Of a DNA stretch of 64,000 nt, positions 18,053 through 27,836 are shown in pieces; position 1 is the first letter of the stretch; every line of letters starts with the position of its first letter. The stretch is taken from NCBI GenBank assembly GCA_008015155.1, contig SSFA01000017.1, positions 186,001 through 250,000 of the forward strand, written 5' to 3'. A program made the translations under genes and the position numbers. The stretch is from Thiothrix sp. (lineage in GTDB: Bacteria; Pseudomonadota; Gammaproteobacteria; Thiotrichales; Thiotrichaceae). The notes beneath the pieces are model-generated. The model did not search any database and was not told where the DNA came from. It was given only the letters and a program-made list of their open reading frames with translations.

Positions 18053-18294
18053 CAGCTTTACCTCGCTTAACAGTTTAAAACCCATTAAAAAGCAGCTTAT
18101 CAGTTGGAACTTGCCAGCCTCTCCGCTATCTGATTAGCATAGTAAACTTAATCTATCGATCCATCTTCAAGCCATATCTTAATAGCCATGTAATGCCTAA
18201 AACCAAAACTCTACAAATTGCACCTGCATTCACTCAGTAAAACCTGAGTCGGTTTCGCTCGTGCTGTTGATTTTAATGGTTTAGGAAACAAGCT

Positions 18295-18924
18295 ATGTCA
18301 GTTTATAAATACCCGCGCACGCCGCATTTGCCGTGGTCAGCCAGCGTTGCCAGCGACGATATTCGTATTATTAGCATCGAGCCGTTTGTGGGGCTTGAGG
18401 TGGTGGTCACCGAAAAAATGGATGGCGAGAATACCTCGATTTATCGGGATCGCATGCATGCTCGTTCCATCGACAGCCGCCATCATGCTTCGCGCGATTG
18501 GGTCAAGCAATGGTACGGTCAATTTCAGCATGAAATCCCACAAGGCTGGCGCGTCTGTGGGGAAAATCTCTATGCGCAACATTCCGTCATTTATCAAAAT
18601 CTGGAGAGCTATTTTTATGGCTTCTCGATTTGGAATGAGCAGAATCTTTGCTTGAGTTGGGCGGAAACTTTGGAATGGTTTGCGCTCTGGGGGATTCACA
18701 CGCCGCCGGTTTTGTATCAAGGCATTTGGGATGAGACGGCGATTCGTGCTATTCAAGTCGATACTCAAACCAGTGAAGGCTATGTAGTGCGTACTACTTG
18801 CGCGTTTCACTATGATGAGTTTCGGCATAATGTCGCCAAATGGGTGCGCGCTAAGCATGTACAAACCAGCGAGCATTGGATGTTTGCTGAGATTATTCCC
18901 AATGGCTTAAAGGAGGGCGTTTAA
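18295..18924 (+). CDS. RNA ligase family protein
   Basis: Nucleotidyltransferase motif I EKMDGENTSIYRD, RVCGENLYAQHS, EGYVVR motif IV-like; next gene is an end-healing enzyme. Confidence 0.88.
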   Translation: MSVYKYPRTPHLPWSASVASDDIRIISIEPFVGLEVVVTEKMDGENTSIYRDRMHARSIDSRHHASRDWVKQWYGQFQHEIPQGWRVCGENLYAQHSVIYQNLESYFYGFSIWNEQNLCLSWAETLEWFALWGIHTPPVLYQGIWDETAIRAIQVDTQTSEGYVVRTTCAFHYDEFRHNVAKWVRAKHVQTSEHWMFAEIIPNGLKEGV

Positions 18925-20177
18925 TGAAAGCTTTAAATGCATGGTTAGCTCACCTTGCCGACGATGCTACGCCAAGTTTTGATGAATGTGTGACTCAGTT
19001 AGGCGAGCATTTGCCGCTGTTGCTGCGCTTTAAAGACACACCGCAAGATGCTGAATGGCATGCAGAAGGGGATGTGCATATTCATACCGGTATGGTGTTG
19101 GATGAGTTGTATGAAATCTTGAAAACCGAAGCACAGCATATTCAAGGTGCACAACGCCAAGCGCTAATTTTGGGAGCGTGTTTGCATGATCTTGCCAAGC
19201 CAATTTGTACCAAAACCTATGAAAAAGAGGGGCGGATGCGCATTGGTTCAGCAGGGCATGAAGCAGCGGGGCGTTCGTATTTAGCCTTTAAAATGCTGGC
19301 TTGGAATTTGCCGTTTGATGTGATTTGGACAGTGCTAAATCTGGTTGGTGAGCATCAAATGCCACGCCTGTTGGTGTTAAAGCATTCTGCTTCCAAAGCG
19401 GCGTTTTTGAGCCTAGCGCGTCAAGCGAATATGGAGTTGTTGTACTGGCTAGAGCGTGCCGATATTCAAGGCCGGATTACGGTGGATAAAGCCTTGGATT
19501 TGCTGATTTTGGAAGAGTTTAAACAGCTCTGCCAACACTATGAAGTCTGGCAAGCTAGCGATCCCTTGGCAGAGATTCGTCCACAATTAGCCAGCTTATC
19601 AGCGCCAGCCCAAGCCTATGTTCAAGCTTATGCACTAGCAGAATTGGAAAGTGGCAAGATTATGCAAGCCGCTGAAGCTTTGAGTACCACTTATGCGCAG
19701 CGTGAACACTATGCGCATTTGATGATTACCTGTGGCGTGAGTGGTTCGGGTAAATCGACATGGTTGCAGCAGCATTATCCGAAGTATGAACGCATTTCGC
19801 TGGATGAATTGCGCGAGCAATGGAATGGTGATCGCGCGAGTCAAGAACATAGCGGTGAAATTCGCCAACAAGCGAAAGAGCAATTAAAAGCTGCCTTACG
19901 TGAGAAGCGCGGCGTGATTTGGGATGCGACCAATGTGCGTAAAGACTTTCGCAGCATGGTTGCAGACTTAGGGCGTGATTATCATGCCTTGGTTACTTTG
20001 GTGGTGTTCCTCTTGCCAGAAGCGGAGCTGCGTAAAAATAATCGAGCGCGGGAACATGTCGTACCAGATTCGGTATTGGATCGCCAACTGGCGTCTTACC
20101 AATTGCCTACCTTAAATGAAGCGCATCAGTTTTGGGTAGTGGGTGTGAAGGGGGAGACGCTGTGGCGGAGTGGGTAA
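18924..20177 (+). CDS. HD-domain / polynucleotide kinase fusion (HD-Pnk-like RNA end-healing enzyme)
   Basis: N-terminal HD motifs (VHIHTGMVLDEL, LGACLHDLAKP, GHEAAG) and C-terminal P-loop kinase (CGVSGSGKSTWLQQH, VIWDATNVRKDFR); TAATG overlap with ligase. Confidence 0.85.
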   Translation: MKALNAWLAHLADDATPSFDECVTQLGEHLPLLLRFKDTPQDAEWHAEGDVHIHTGMVLDELYEILKTEAQHIQGAQRQALILGACLHDLAKPICTKTYEKEGRMRIGSAGHEAAGRSYLAFKMLAWNLPFDVIWTVLNLVGEHQMPRLLVLKHSASKAAFLSLARQANMELLYWLERADIQGRITVDKALDLLILEEFKQLCQHYEVWQASDPLAEIRPQLASLSAPAQAYVQAYALAELESGKIMQAAEALSTTYAQREHYAHLMITCGVSGSGKSTWLQQHYPKYERISLDELREQWNGDRASQEHSGEIRQQAKEQLKAALREKRGVIWDATNVRKDFRSMVADLGRDYHALVTLVVFLLPEAELRKNNRAREHVVPDSVLDRQLASYQLPTLNEAHQFWVVGVKGETLWRSG

Positions 20178-20195
20178 CTTCTCCCAACTTCTTAA

Positions 20196-20486
20196 CTCCT
20201 TTCCCTGATAAGGGAAGGGCTGGGATGGGTTGTTTTCAGTAATCATTGCGTGGTGGTTGGAAGATTAACCCCTCCCTGCCTCCCCTTGTCAGGGGAGGAG
20301 TGATTTCTTAACTAATTTCTAGCCCCCTTCCCTGACAAGGGAAGGGTTGGGGATGGGTTGCTTTCAGTAATCATTGTGTGCTGATAGGAAGATTAACCCC
20401 TCCCGACCTCCCCTTGTAAGTGGAGGAGTGATTTCCTATTTAATTTCTAGCTCCCTTCCCTGACAAGGGTTGGGGATGGGTTACTT
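20196..20486. repeat. Imperfect ~128-bp tandem repeat (2 full + partial copy) with internal palindromes
   Basis: Units start at 20196, 20323, 20451: (c)tccctTTCCCTGAYAAGGGAAgggytgggatgggtt...cagtaatcattg...ggaagattaacccctccc..cctccccttgt.aggggaggagtgatttc; related palindrome at ~20900-20932. Confidence 0.85.
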
Positions 20487-20841
20487 GCTCAAGCAAATGC
20501 TCATAAACCCCTTGCGGATTCATCAGCACCTCTTCATTGGTATAACGAATCACCGTCAAGCCCAGTGCATTAAGTACACGAGTACGTTCTGCATCATATT
20601 CAGACTTATCGGCGTGGCTATCGCCATCAATTTCAATCACTAACTGCAAAGCAGCACAGTAAAAGTCGACGATATAGCCCGCAAGTGGTTTCTGGCGTAG
20701 AAACTTAAAACCGGCTAATTGGCGTTGACGCAAAATTAGCTCCCACATTTTAGCTTCTGCGGCAGTTGGGTTTTTCCGATTAATCCGTGCTAGTGCGACT
20801 AACTGCGGGTTATAGGGTTGATAAAGACAAGTTTTCATCAA
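20440..20841 (-). CDS. DUF559 endonuclease domain protein (Vsr-like)
   Basis: NPTAAEAKMWELILRQRQLAGFKFLRQKPLAGYIVDFYCAALQLVIEIDGDSH; C-terminus runs into the repeat. Confidence 0.9.
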   Translation of the reverse strand: MMKTCLYQPYNPQLVALARINRKNPTAAEAKMWELILRQRQLAGFKFLRQKPLAGYIVDFYCAALQLVIEIDGDSHADKSEYDAERTRVLNALGLTVIRYTNEEVLMNPQGVYEHLLEQVTHPQPLSGKGARN

Positions 20842-21024
20842 CCCAATCTAACAACTCTTTCCGAAGCCCGCGACTTCATCCGCCCAATGACTGCGTTACT
20901 CCTCCCCTGACAAGGGGAGGCCGGGAGGGGTTAAAATCACTCGCTTATCGCATAAAATGAAATTACTATTGTAAATATAAAAAATAAGTGGAATTATTAT
21001 AGTGTATTTTCAATTTAAGTGATC

Positions 21025-21765
21025 ATGATGAAGATCAACGAGCAAGATAAGCAACTCACTAAGGTGCGCATTCTCGCCGCGGCGGTGGATGTGATTACGA
21101 TTCGTGGCTTCAAAAATGCCACCATGCGCGAGATTGCCAAAGAGGCCAAAGTCGGTGATGCCACTATCTATAACTATTTCCCGACTAAGGAAAAACTGCT
21201 GTATGGCTATTGCGAGTATGTACAGCAGCAAGTGATGCGAGAACTCAAGGAAATCAGTAATTTCCATGAATACACTTTGCAAGAACAATTGCAGCAACTG
21301 GTGGAAACTAATTTGCGCTTATGGCTACCGGCGCGGGAGTTTTTGCAGCAAGTGTTTGAACTTAGTCTTGGCGCACCTATGCTCGGCTTTACGCATATTG
21401 AAGAAACCAAGCGTTTATTCACCACGATGGTAGTGGATATGCTTGATGCAGCGATTGAAGCGGGCGAGATTCCCGAGCAACCCTATCGTGAATTATTACC
21501 ACGCCTGTTTTGGGATTATGCCAATGGCATTATGGCCTATTGGCTAAAGGACAGCTCAGATGGGTTTGCTAATACCACACAAGTGATTGATCGTAGTATG
21601 GAATTAATCGCCAATATTCTACAAACGGGCTTAGTTGGTAAGTCTTTGGATTTAATCTCCTTTCTATTCCGCACCCATATTATGGCGCATACCGATTTAC
21701 TAAAAAGCATGGCGCATTCACCTGAGTTAGCTACTAGCAAACGCCGCTTTATGGAGGGTAAATGA
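21025..21765 (+). CDS. TetR/AcrR family regulator
   Basis: RILAAAVDVITIRGFKNATMREIAKEAKVGDATIYNYFPTKEKLL. Confidence 0.88.
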   Translation: MMKINEQDKQLTKVRILAAAVDVITIRGFKNATMREIAKEAKVGDATIYNYFPTKEKLLYGYCEYVQQQVMRELKEISNFHEYTLQEQLQQLVETNLRLWLPAREFLQQVFELSLGAPMLGFTHIEETKRLFTTMVVDMLDAAIEAGEIPEQPYRELLPRLFWDYANGIMAYWLKDSSDGFANTTQVIDRSMELIANILQTGLVGKSLDLISFLFRTHIMAHTDLLKSMAHSPELATSKRRFMEGK

Positions 21766-23063
21766 TGGAACAGTCATTGCCTGAAGGTAAATGGACGCGC
21801 GCCGGTATTGTGGGTTCTACCGCGTTTAAAGTCGGTTTGCGCGAAGTGCAGCATAAAGTGAAACGTCCGTTTATGTCAGCAGAGCGCCAGCAGGCAGACA
21901 AGCAAGACATCGATGATAAAAACGCCGAAATGGTTTTCAAAGCTTTGACCCAATTGCGTGGTACAGCCTTAAAAGCGGCGCAAATGTTAGGTATGGAAAC
22001 GGAGATTTTGCCCGAGCGTTATCGTAAAGAGTTGGAGAAATCCTTTCATCAAGTACCTCCTTTGAACCGCGTCTTGGTGCGCAAAGTCATTCAAGAGCAA
22101 TTAGGCCAGCCACCGGAATATCTGTTTGCCAGCTTCAATGATCAAGCCTTTGCCGCAGCAAGTTTAGGGCAAGTGCATCATGCCACGCTGCAAGATGGCA
22201 CAAAAGTCGCGGTGAAAATTCAATATCCGGGCATTCATGTGGCGATGGATAACGATATGAAACTGATGCGTAGCTTAGCCCCGAATTTGCCCAATTCGCA
22301 GATGGTGTTGCAGTCTTTGGAAGAGATTCACGCACGTTTGAAAGAGGAGGTCGATTACCAGCATGAAGCGGCTAGTACGCAATGGTTTGCTGAGCATTTG
22401 CAAGTGGTGAATGTCCATGTGCCTAAGGTTTATGCGGAGTTTTCAGGGACACGGCTAATCACCACGGAATTGATGACAGGACAGCATTTAGAAACTTGGC
22501 TCGCAACGAATCCTGCTCAAGCGGTTCGTAATCGTGCTGCACAAAACCTGTATGACACGATGGTGTATTCCGTGCGGCATTTAAAGCGCTTACATGCTGA
22601 TCCGAATCCGGGTAATTATTTATTCCATGAGGATGGTTCGGTGACGCTGCTTGATTTTGGTTGCACCAAACAGTTCTCACCTGAGTTTATCCATATTCTG
22701 CCGGAGCTATTGCAAGCTTTTATAGCAGATGACCGAGAACGGATTTTAGCGGCTTATCGCATGTTGGGCATGGAACATAAACCTATGTCGGAAGACTGGT
22801 ACGCTGAGATATTAAGACCCTTTGCACAATGGGTTTCCTTACCTTTACAAACCGCTAGTTTTGATTTTGGTAAACACCACACTTACACCAGTAGTGGGCG
22901 CGAAGTACTGCATAAACTCGCACATAACACCACTCTAAATAAAATCGCCAATGATTTTATTTTCTTTGATCGCACTATCTATGGTTTATGCAAAATATTT
23001 GAGCGCATGGGTGCAGAAGTCAAGGCGCGTCATCATTGGTTGAATACAGGAGCCGAGGCATAA
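21762..23063 (+). CDS. ABC1/UbiB-family atypical kinase
   Basis: LRGTALKAAQMLG (KxGQ-like), AAASLGQVHHATLQDGTKVAVKIQYPG, HADPNPGNYLFHEDGSVTLLDFG; overlaps tetR by 4 nt. Confidence 0.9.
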   Translation: MMEQSLPEGKWTRAGIVGSTAFKVGLREVQHKVKRPFMSAERQQADKQDIDDKNAEMVFKALTQLRGTALKAAQMLGMETEILPERYRKELEKSFHQVPPLNRVLVRKVIQEQLGQPPEYLFASFNDQAFAAASLGQVHHATLQDGTKVAVKIQYPGIHVAMDNDMKLMRSLAPNLPNSQMVLQSLEEIHARLKEEVDYQHEAASTQWFAEHLQVVNVHVPKVYAEFSGTRLITTELMTGQHLETWLATNPAQAVRNRAAQNLYDTMVYSVRHLKRLHADPNPGNYLFHEDGSVTLLDFGCTKQFSPEFIHILPELLQAFIADDRERILAAYRMLGMEHKPMSEDWYAEILRPFAQWVSLPLQTASFDFGKHHTYTSSGREVLHKLAHNTTLNKIANDFIFFDRTIYGLCKIFERMGAEVKARHHWLNTGAEA

Positions 23064-23137
23064 GTCCATTAATTATAAATGGCTATGTCTTGCTTTAAGA
23101 GCAAATAGTTAAACAAAAATCATTCAGGTCAATCATT

Positions 23138-23344
23138 ATGCCTATTATTAGTTTTGAATCAGCCCCTTTGAGTGACAGTGTCAGAGCGCAATTAATTGAG
23201 CGCTTAACCGACACGGCGGTAGAAATTACTGGCATTCCTAAGCAGCTGTTTTTTGTCACCATTCGTGAGCTACCCGCGAATAGCATTGCAGTTGGTGGTA
23301 AAACCGTGGAGCAAATTAAGCAAGAGCTGGCAGCTCAATCCTAA
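23138..23344 (+). CDS. 4-oxalocrotonate tautomerase family protein
   Basis: 68 aa, MPIISFESAPLS... with Pro after initiator Met. Confidence 0.8.
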   Translation: MPIISFESAPLSDSVRAQLIERLTDTAVEITGIPKQLFFVTIRELPANSIAVGGKTVEQIKQELAAQS

Positions 23345-23345
23345 A

Positions 23346-24011
23346 CTACCAATGCAGTACTAAGGGCAGGTGAGGTTTAAAATCGTGGCTTAAGCCTGCC
23401 TGTTGGTGATCAAAACTCAATTCCAATAAATGCGCTTCACCTTGTTGAATGGTAAAACCGGCAACTTGATTCGCATAATGTGCAACCTCGGAGTTGGGTG
23501 CTGTCGGTTGGGTAATACGTATTGCCGTCACTTGTTGCAAGCCTAACTTATGTTCTAAAGGTTGGCGCTTCTCCAAAGCTGCTAAAGCAGGTGCGACTCC
23601 AAACGGTAACACAAACCATAAAGGTTCCGTGAGCGGATTAGCTTGCGCCATTGGAATGCTCAAATGCGTTGGCAAATAAGGCGGGCGATAATCCCAACAC
23701 GCAAAGGGTAAATCGGCATTAGTGCCGGACTGAGGCCGAAAACAAATCCCAAACGGAGAAATAGCAATGTCTTGCTGCTGTAAACGCTCATACAAATGCG
23801 TCGGTTGAACGACTGGAGTTTGCGCCTCAGCAGCATCCACCAGATAGATCAATTCAATAAACACATTCTGAAAGAAAAAGCGCCGATTTGCCGTCCCTTG
23901 ACCGTGATGTTGATTGGGCGTGCCTTCAGTCAAACCCAAGGCTTTTAATAAATCAGCTTCTGGCGCATTAGCCGTGGTCGCTATAAAAATATGATCCAGC
24001 TCAAAACTCAT
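23346..24011 (-). CDS. VOC/glyoxalase-like family protein
   Basis: MSFELDHIFIATTANAPEADLLKALGLTEGTPNQHHGQGTANRRFFFQNVFIELIYLVD. Confidence 0.8.
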   Translation of the reverse strand: MSFELDHIFIATTANAPEADLLKALGLTEGTPNQHHGQGTANRRFFFQNVFIELIYLVDAAEAQTPVVQPTHLYERLQQQDIAISPFGICFRPQSGTNADLPFACWDYRPPYLPTHLSIPMAQANPLTEPLWFVLPFGVAPALAALEKRQPLEHKLGLQQVTAIRITQPTAPNSEVAHYANQVAGFTIQQGEAHLLELSFDHQQAGLSHDFKPHLPLVLHW

Positions 24012-24577
24012 GCGACATTTTCCTTATTTTGCGGTTTGGTATAGGCCTGTAATAGCTGAGTCGCTGTCAGCACTCGTCCGTATTCATGATCAGCCATATC
24101 AATAAATTTTGGCAGATTGCTTTGCGTTGCGCTAATCGGCGGCCAAGGTGGTGGTGGCGCATGCCAGCCGCGTTTAGTTTGCATATGCCGACGATCACTT
24201 AAAAAATACTGACGATAAAACGCGCTAGGTATCACTCTAAACAGCGGTCGATAGTTCGGTTTGACTAAATGTTCAGGATAAAACGAAGCGGTAAAATACT
24301 CGGATAGCGGCGTGCAAAAGGCTAAAGTGGTATCGAAATCAAGTAAATAGGGCTGCTCAGCGCCATGCCAGAGCAGTACTACATGATAATCCCAAAATAA
24401 GGGTTCATCGCTCGCTTCTGCCGCGCGTTGGCACAACATGGGAAAACAGTCAGCCTGCGCTGCCATGAAAATCACCTTGCTGTCAGCAAATTCCGCTTGC
24501 TGACATAGAAGCCAGATATTTTCTTCACAATAGCGCGAGTGATAAGCGTAGTTTTCTCGTTGTGGTAAAGGGATCAA
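24008..24577 (-). CDS. Protein N-terminal glutamine amidohydrolase (NTAQ1) family
   Basis: YHSRYCEENIWLLC, FWDYHVVLLWHG, YLLDFDTTLAF, SDRRHMQTKRGWHAPPPPWPPI...NLPKFIDM; presumptive Cys/His/Asp triad retained. Confidence 0.83.
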   Translation of the reverse strand: MIPLPQRENYAYHSRYCEENIWLLCQQAEFADSKVIFMAAQADCFPMLCQRAAEASDEPLFWDYHVVLLWHGAEQPYLLDFDTTLAFCTPLSEYFTASFYPEHLVKPNYRPLFRVIPSAFYRQYFLSDRRHMQTKRGWHAPPPPWPPISATQSNLPKFIDMADHEYGRVLTATQLLQAYTKPQNKENVA

Positions 24578-25152
24578 ACGACTAAACCCACTTCTTTTTT
24601 AACGCGCCGATAAATATGTTTGACTGTGGTTGTTAGACCAATGGATTCAAACGTCAACATGTCGTCTGCATAAAACGCTTCAACCTGCCAGTTAGTCCGG
24701 CGCCGAAAAATGCGTAAGTAAGGCGTATCTTGAGAAACCACCACATACTCCAGCAGGCTCGCAATGGTAATATAGTTATCGTACTTTTCTTTTAAATCAG
24801 TGCGCTGCGTGGAAGGCGACAGTACCTCGACAATTAGGCAGGGATTATCACGAATATAAGGATTATCCCCTTCATTAGCGGCACAGGACGCCATAATGTC
24901 GGGATAATAAGCAAATTGTTTATCCTGTTGTTTACCGACGACTTTCATATCTGATTGCCACGAGCGGCATTCATCAGGTAGCGCATTTTCGATCAAGCCG
25001 TGTAAGGTGGCTGCAATGGTATTGTGCAATTCACTACCACCCGCCATCGCATAAACCTGCCCATCGACATATTCATAGCGCAACACGCTATCTTGCTCAC
25101 CTGCCAGATATTCATCCAAAGTTAGTGAATCGTGTCTAATGGCCTGTGTCAT
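24574..25152 (-). CDS. Uma2 family endonuclease (DUF820)
   Basis: LTLDEYLAGEQDSVLRYEYVDGQVYAMAGGSELHNTIA..., YYPDIMASCA, LIVEVLSPSTQRTDLKEK. Confidence 0.92.
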   Translation of the reverse strand: MTQAIRHDSLTLDEYLAGEQDSVLRYEYVDGQVYAMAGGSELHNTIAATLHGLIENALPDECRSWQSDMKVVGKQQDKQFAYYPDIMASCAANEGDNPYIRDNPCLIVEVLSPSTQRTDLKEKYDNYITIASLLEYVVVSQDTPYLRIFRRRTNWQVEAFYADDMLTFESIGLTTTVKHIYRRVKKEVGLVV

Positions 25153-25227
25153 GATAACTTCCTTAATGAATGCCTATGCTTGCTAGTATAAGCGAAATTA
25201 GTCACTAAAAAGTGCGGCAACGCGACT

Positions 25228-25830
25228 TCAGCAAGGCGGCAAGAATTTCTCAAGCCCTTTTTGGTCTACTTTTTCGCGCAGATCATAATCCTTTAACACC
25301 GGCATATAACCCGTTTCATTGTCTAAGCGTAAGTAGTTACTCAGTAGGATAGGCCCTTCAAGCAATTCGCCTTGATGACAGGCATCAACACTAGCTTCAA
25401 TCGAGCCTTTCACCTTAACTCCTGCGGATTTTTTGGCTTTGAAGGATTCACGGAAGGCTTGGACCCTAGGTAAATCATCAGGATTGATGCGATACGCATA
25501 GAGGTCAAAGCCTTGCTTGGTTTCCGCAGACAGTTCTTTCTGTGCTAGCGAAACAGGGATCGCCTGTAAAATAAAGGTTTCTTTAATAGGCTTAGGCGCA
25601 TTCTCAACTTGCATACTTAAAAACAATTTAGCGCCATTAGGCTGTGGCTTAAGCCAATTCGGCATACGCGCTGCGGTGCGTATCACTTGCGGATCGACCT
25701 GCATAGGATCAGTGGTGGCTAGCTTGTACATGGTTTTTACGGGGATAGCGGTACAGGCACTGAGTAGCAGTGCGCTGAGTAATATCATGAGTTTCGGAGA
25801 GATCATAATCTTGTTTCGCGTAGCCATCAT
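25228..25830 (-). CDS. Putative lipoprotein of unknown function
   Basis: Lipobox LLSACTAIP; 200 aa. Confidence 0.65.
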   Translation of the reverse strand: MMATRNKIMISPKLMILLSALLLSACTAIPVKTMYKLATTDPMQVDPQVIRTAARMPNWLKPQPNGAKLFLSMQVENAPKPIKETFILQAIPVSLAQKELSAETKQGFDLYAYRINPDDLPRVQAFRESFKAKKSAGVKVKGSIEASVDACHQGELLEGPILLSNYLRLDNETGYMPVLKDYDLREKVDQKGLEKFLPPC

Positions 25831-25906
25831 TTCATCCTGTTAGATTTGCAAAAATTATCGTAATACAATAATATTTTAAAATGCAAATTTAATTTCCGGA
25901 GCCATT

Positions 25907-26437
25907 ATGACTAGCTTTAACCCAAGCATGGCGCGTTGCCTTGCTTTCATCACGCAAGCTTTGGCCGTGGTTTGTTTGCTAGCGAATATGCTAGGGTGGT
26001 TTATTCCAGAGTCGGCGGAGCTGATAGCGCGCACGATTACTGCTTTAACTCACGAAACTATCACTTTAAGTACTCGCGCTTTGCTGGGTGGCTGGCTGAT
26101 TTCTACCTTGCAACTGAGCGTCTTAGCAGTGGGATTGTGGGCTATGGCTAAGGTATTTCGGCTCTTTGCTGCGGGTGATTATTTGCACCCCGCCATCGGT
26201 CAGTATGTGCAGCGTTTCGGCAAAACCTTAGTGCTTTTTGGTGTACTGAGTCCTCTCCTACGCACACTATTAGTCCTCATCATCACTTTGGATAATCCAA
26301 AAGGGGAGCAGTTGCTTAAAATCACCTTTATCTCCACGGATTTAGTGGTGGTCTTAATTGGCGTACTGTTGATGATGCTGGGTTTAGCCTTAAAGCAAGC
26401 GGCGGTGATTGCCGAAGAAAACCGCCAGATTGTGTGA
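25907..26437 (+). CDS. DUF2975 membrane protein
   Basis: Four-TM pattern, LFAAGDYLHPAIGQYVQRFGKTL; overlaps XRE regulator as usual for this family. Confidence 0.8.
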   Translation: MTSFNPSMARCLAFITQALAVVCLLANMLGWFIPESAELIARTITALTHETITLSTRALLGGWLISTLQLSVLAVGLWAMAKVFRLFAAGDYLHPAIGQYVQRFGKTLVLFGVLSPLLRTLLVLIITLDNPKGEQLLKITFISTDLVVVLIGVLLMMLGLALKQAAVIAEENRQIV

Positions 26438-26661
26438 AGCTTATGCCAATTATAGTTAATCTGGATGTGATGCTTGCAAAGCGCAAAATGCGCTCGAAAG
26501 AGTTAGCCGAACGCATTGGTATTACTGAGCAGAATGTGTCCTTGCTCAAATCGGGCAAAGTTAAGGGGATGCGCTTTGAGACCTTGGAGAAAATTTGCGA
26601 GGTCTTGGATTGTCAGCCGGGGGATATTTTGGTGTTTGAGCGTGACACAAACTCAAAGTAA
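26434..26661 (+). CDS. XRE/Cro-type helix-turn-helix regulator (YozG-like)
   Basis: MPIIVNLDVMLAKRKMRSKELAERIGITEQNVSLLKSGKVKGMRFETLEKICEVLDCQPGDIL. Confidence 0.88.
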   Translation: MKLMPIIVNLDVMLAKRKMRSKELAERIGITEQNVSLLKSGKVKGMRFETLEKICEVLDCQPGDILVFERDTNSK

Positions 26662-26692
26662 GCGCTTGATAGCAATTTAGGAGAGCGCACAC

Positions 26693-27832
26693 ATGGTTTT
26701 CGTTTTAGGGATAATTTTTGCCTTAGTAATCGGTGTTGTTTACTTAGGCTATCGTTTGCAACATACCAGCGATCAAGGGGATTTAGCCGCTGCTATTGAG
26801 CGTGAAGTACAAAAAGCGACTCGCCATTTTGAGTGTGGAGGCTTAGTAGTCGGGGTTTATAAAGAGGGCAAAACCTTGTTCAAAGGGCTTGGTTCTATTC
26901 ATCCCGATAACCCCGTTGCTCCCACGGCTGATAGCCTGTTTCAAATCGGTTCCGTCAGCAAATTATTCACCGCCAGTACCTTACAGATTTTATGTGATGA
27001 AGGCGTATTAAGCCTAGATGACACCCTAGACCAGCATTTAGGCAAACACCTTCCCTTAGCGTCTCCGGTGAAACACCTTACCTTGCGCCAATTAGCCACG
27101 CATACGGCTGGTTTTCCAAGTGTCCCCCAAGCACTGATGCAAAAACTAAGCAGCAAAGTAGCCCAGCAGCAGCTCATGGATAATCCTTATAAGGAGTTAG
27201 AGCTAGCCGATATTTGGGCTTATTTGCAAAATCCGGTGGATCTTAAAAAAACAGGGCAGTTTGAGTATTCAAATTATGGCATGGGTTTATTAGGGCATAT
27301 CTTGGAGCAAGCTTCTGGACAAGGTTTAGCCGATTTGGTGAGTGCAAAAATCTTTCAACCCCTGCAAATGAAGCATAGCGGCATGGATTTAAACCATGAA
27401 GCACCTAGCCAGATCATGCAGGGTTACACAGATAAAGGTTGTAAACAGGCGCAAATGTGGACCTTTCCAGTATTAGCCGGAGCCGGTGCTTTTTACTCAA
27501 ACGCTCAGGATTTAGTACGCTTTATTCAAGCTAATCTAGCTAGCAATACTCATTTATCCTTGAGTTTGCAAAAAACACATGCCCCGCAAATGAGCGGTAA
27601 AACAGGTTTGGGGTGGATGCAAGCCAATGCGTTGGATCGATTGGTCGGGAATCGGCACATCCTTTGGCACAATGGACGAGTTGGCGGCTTTGCTGCTTAT
27701 CTGGCATTTGATCAACAACAGCAGCTGGGCGTAGTGATATTATCCAGTCGTTCGGGTGATTTGAATATGCTAGGCATGATGTTAATGCGCCAACTGCGTA
27801 CTCAGTCATGGAAAGAACCAGCGAGCGTTTAA
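26693..27832 (+). CDS. Serine hydrolase, beta-lactamase family class C-like
   Basis: SLFQIGSVSKLFTA (SxxK), YSNYGMGLLGHILE (YxN), HNGRVGGF. Confidence 0.9.
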   Translation: MVFVLGIIFALVIGVVYLGYRLQHTSDQGDLAAAIEREVQKATRHFECGGLVVGVYKEGKTLFKGLGSIHPDNPVAPTADSLFQIGSVSKLFTASTLQILCDEGVLSLDDTLDQHLGKHLPLASPVKHLTLRQLATHTAGFPSVPQALMQKLSSKVAQQQLMDNPYKELELADIWAYLQNPVDLKKTGQFEYSNYGMGLLGHILEQASGQGLADLVSAKIFQPLQMKHSGMDLNHEAPSQIMQGYTDKGCKQAQMWTFPVLAGAGAFYSNAQDLVRFIQANLASNTHLSLSLQKTHAPQMSGKTGLGWMQANALDRLVGNRHILWHNGRVGGFAAYLAFDQQQQLGVVILSSRSGDLNMLGMMLMRQLRTQSWKEPASV

Positions 27833-27836
27833 ACTA

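Noticed and set aside
18337-18876. Minus-strand ORF of 179 aa
   Set aside because: Antisense to the RNA ligase gene, which has clear catalytic motifs.
20196-20486. Repeated palindromic blocks as a possible CRISPR array
   Set aside because: Unit is ~128 bp with whole-unit similarity, no short repeat/unique spacer pattern and no cas genes in the window.
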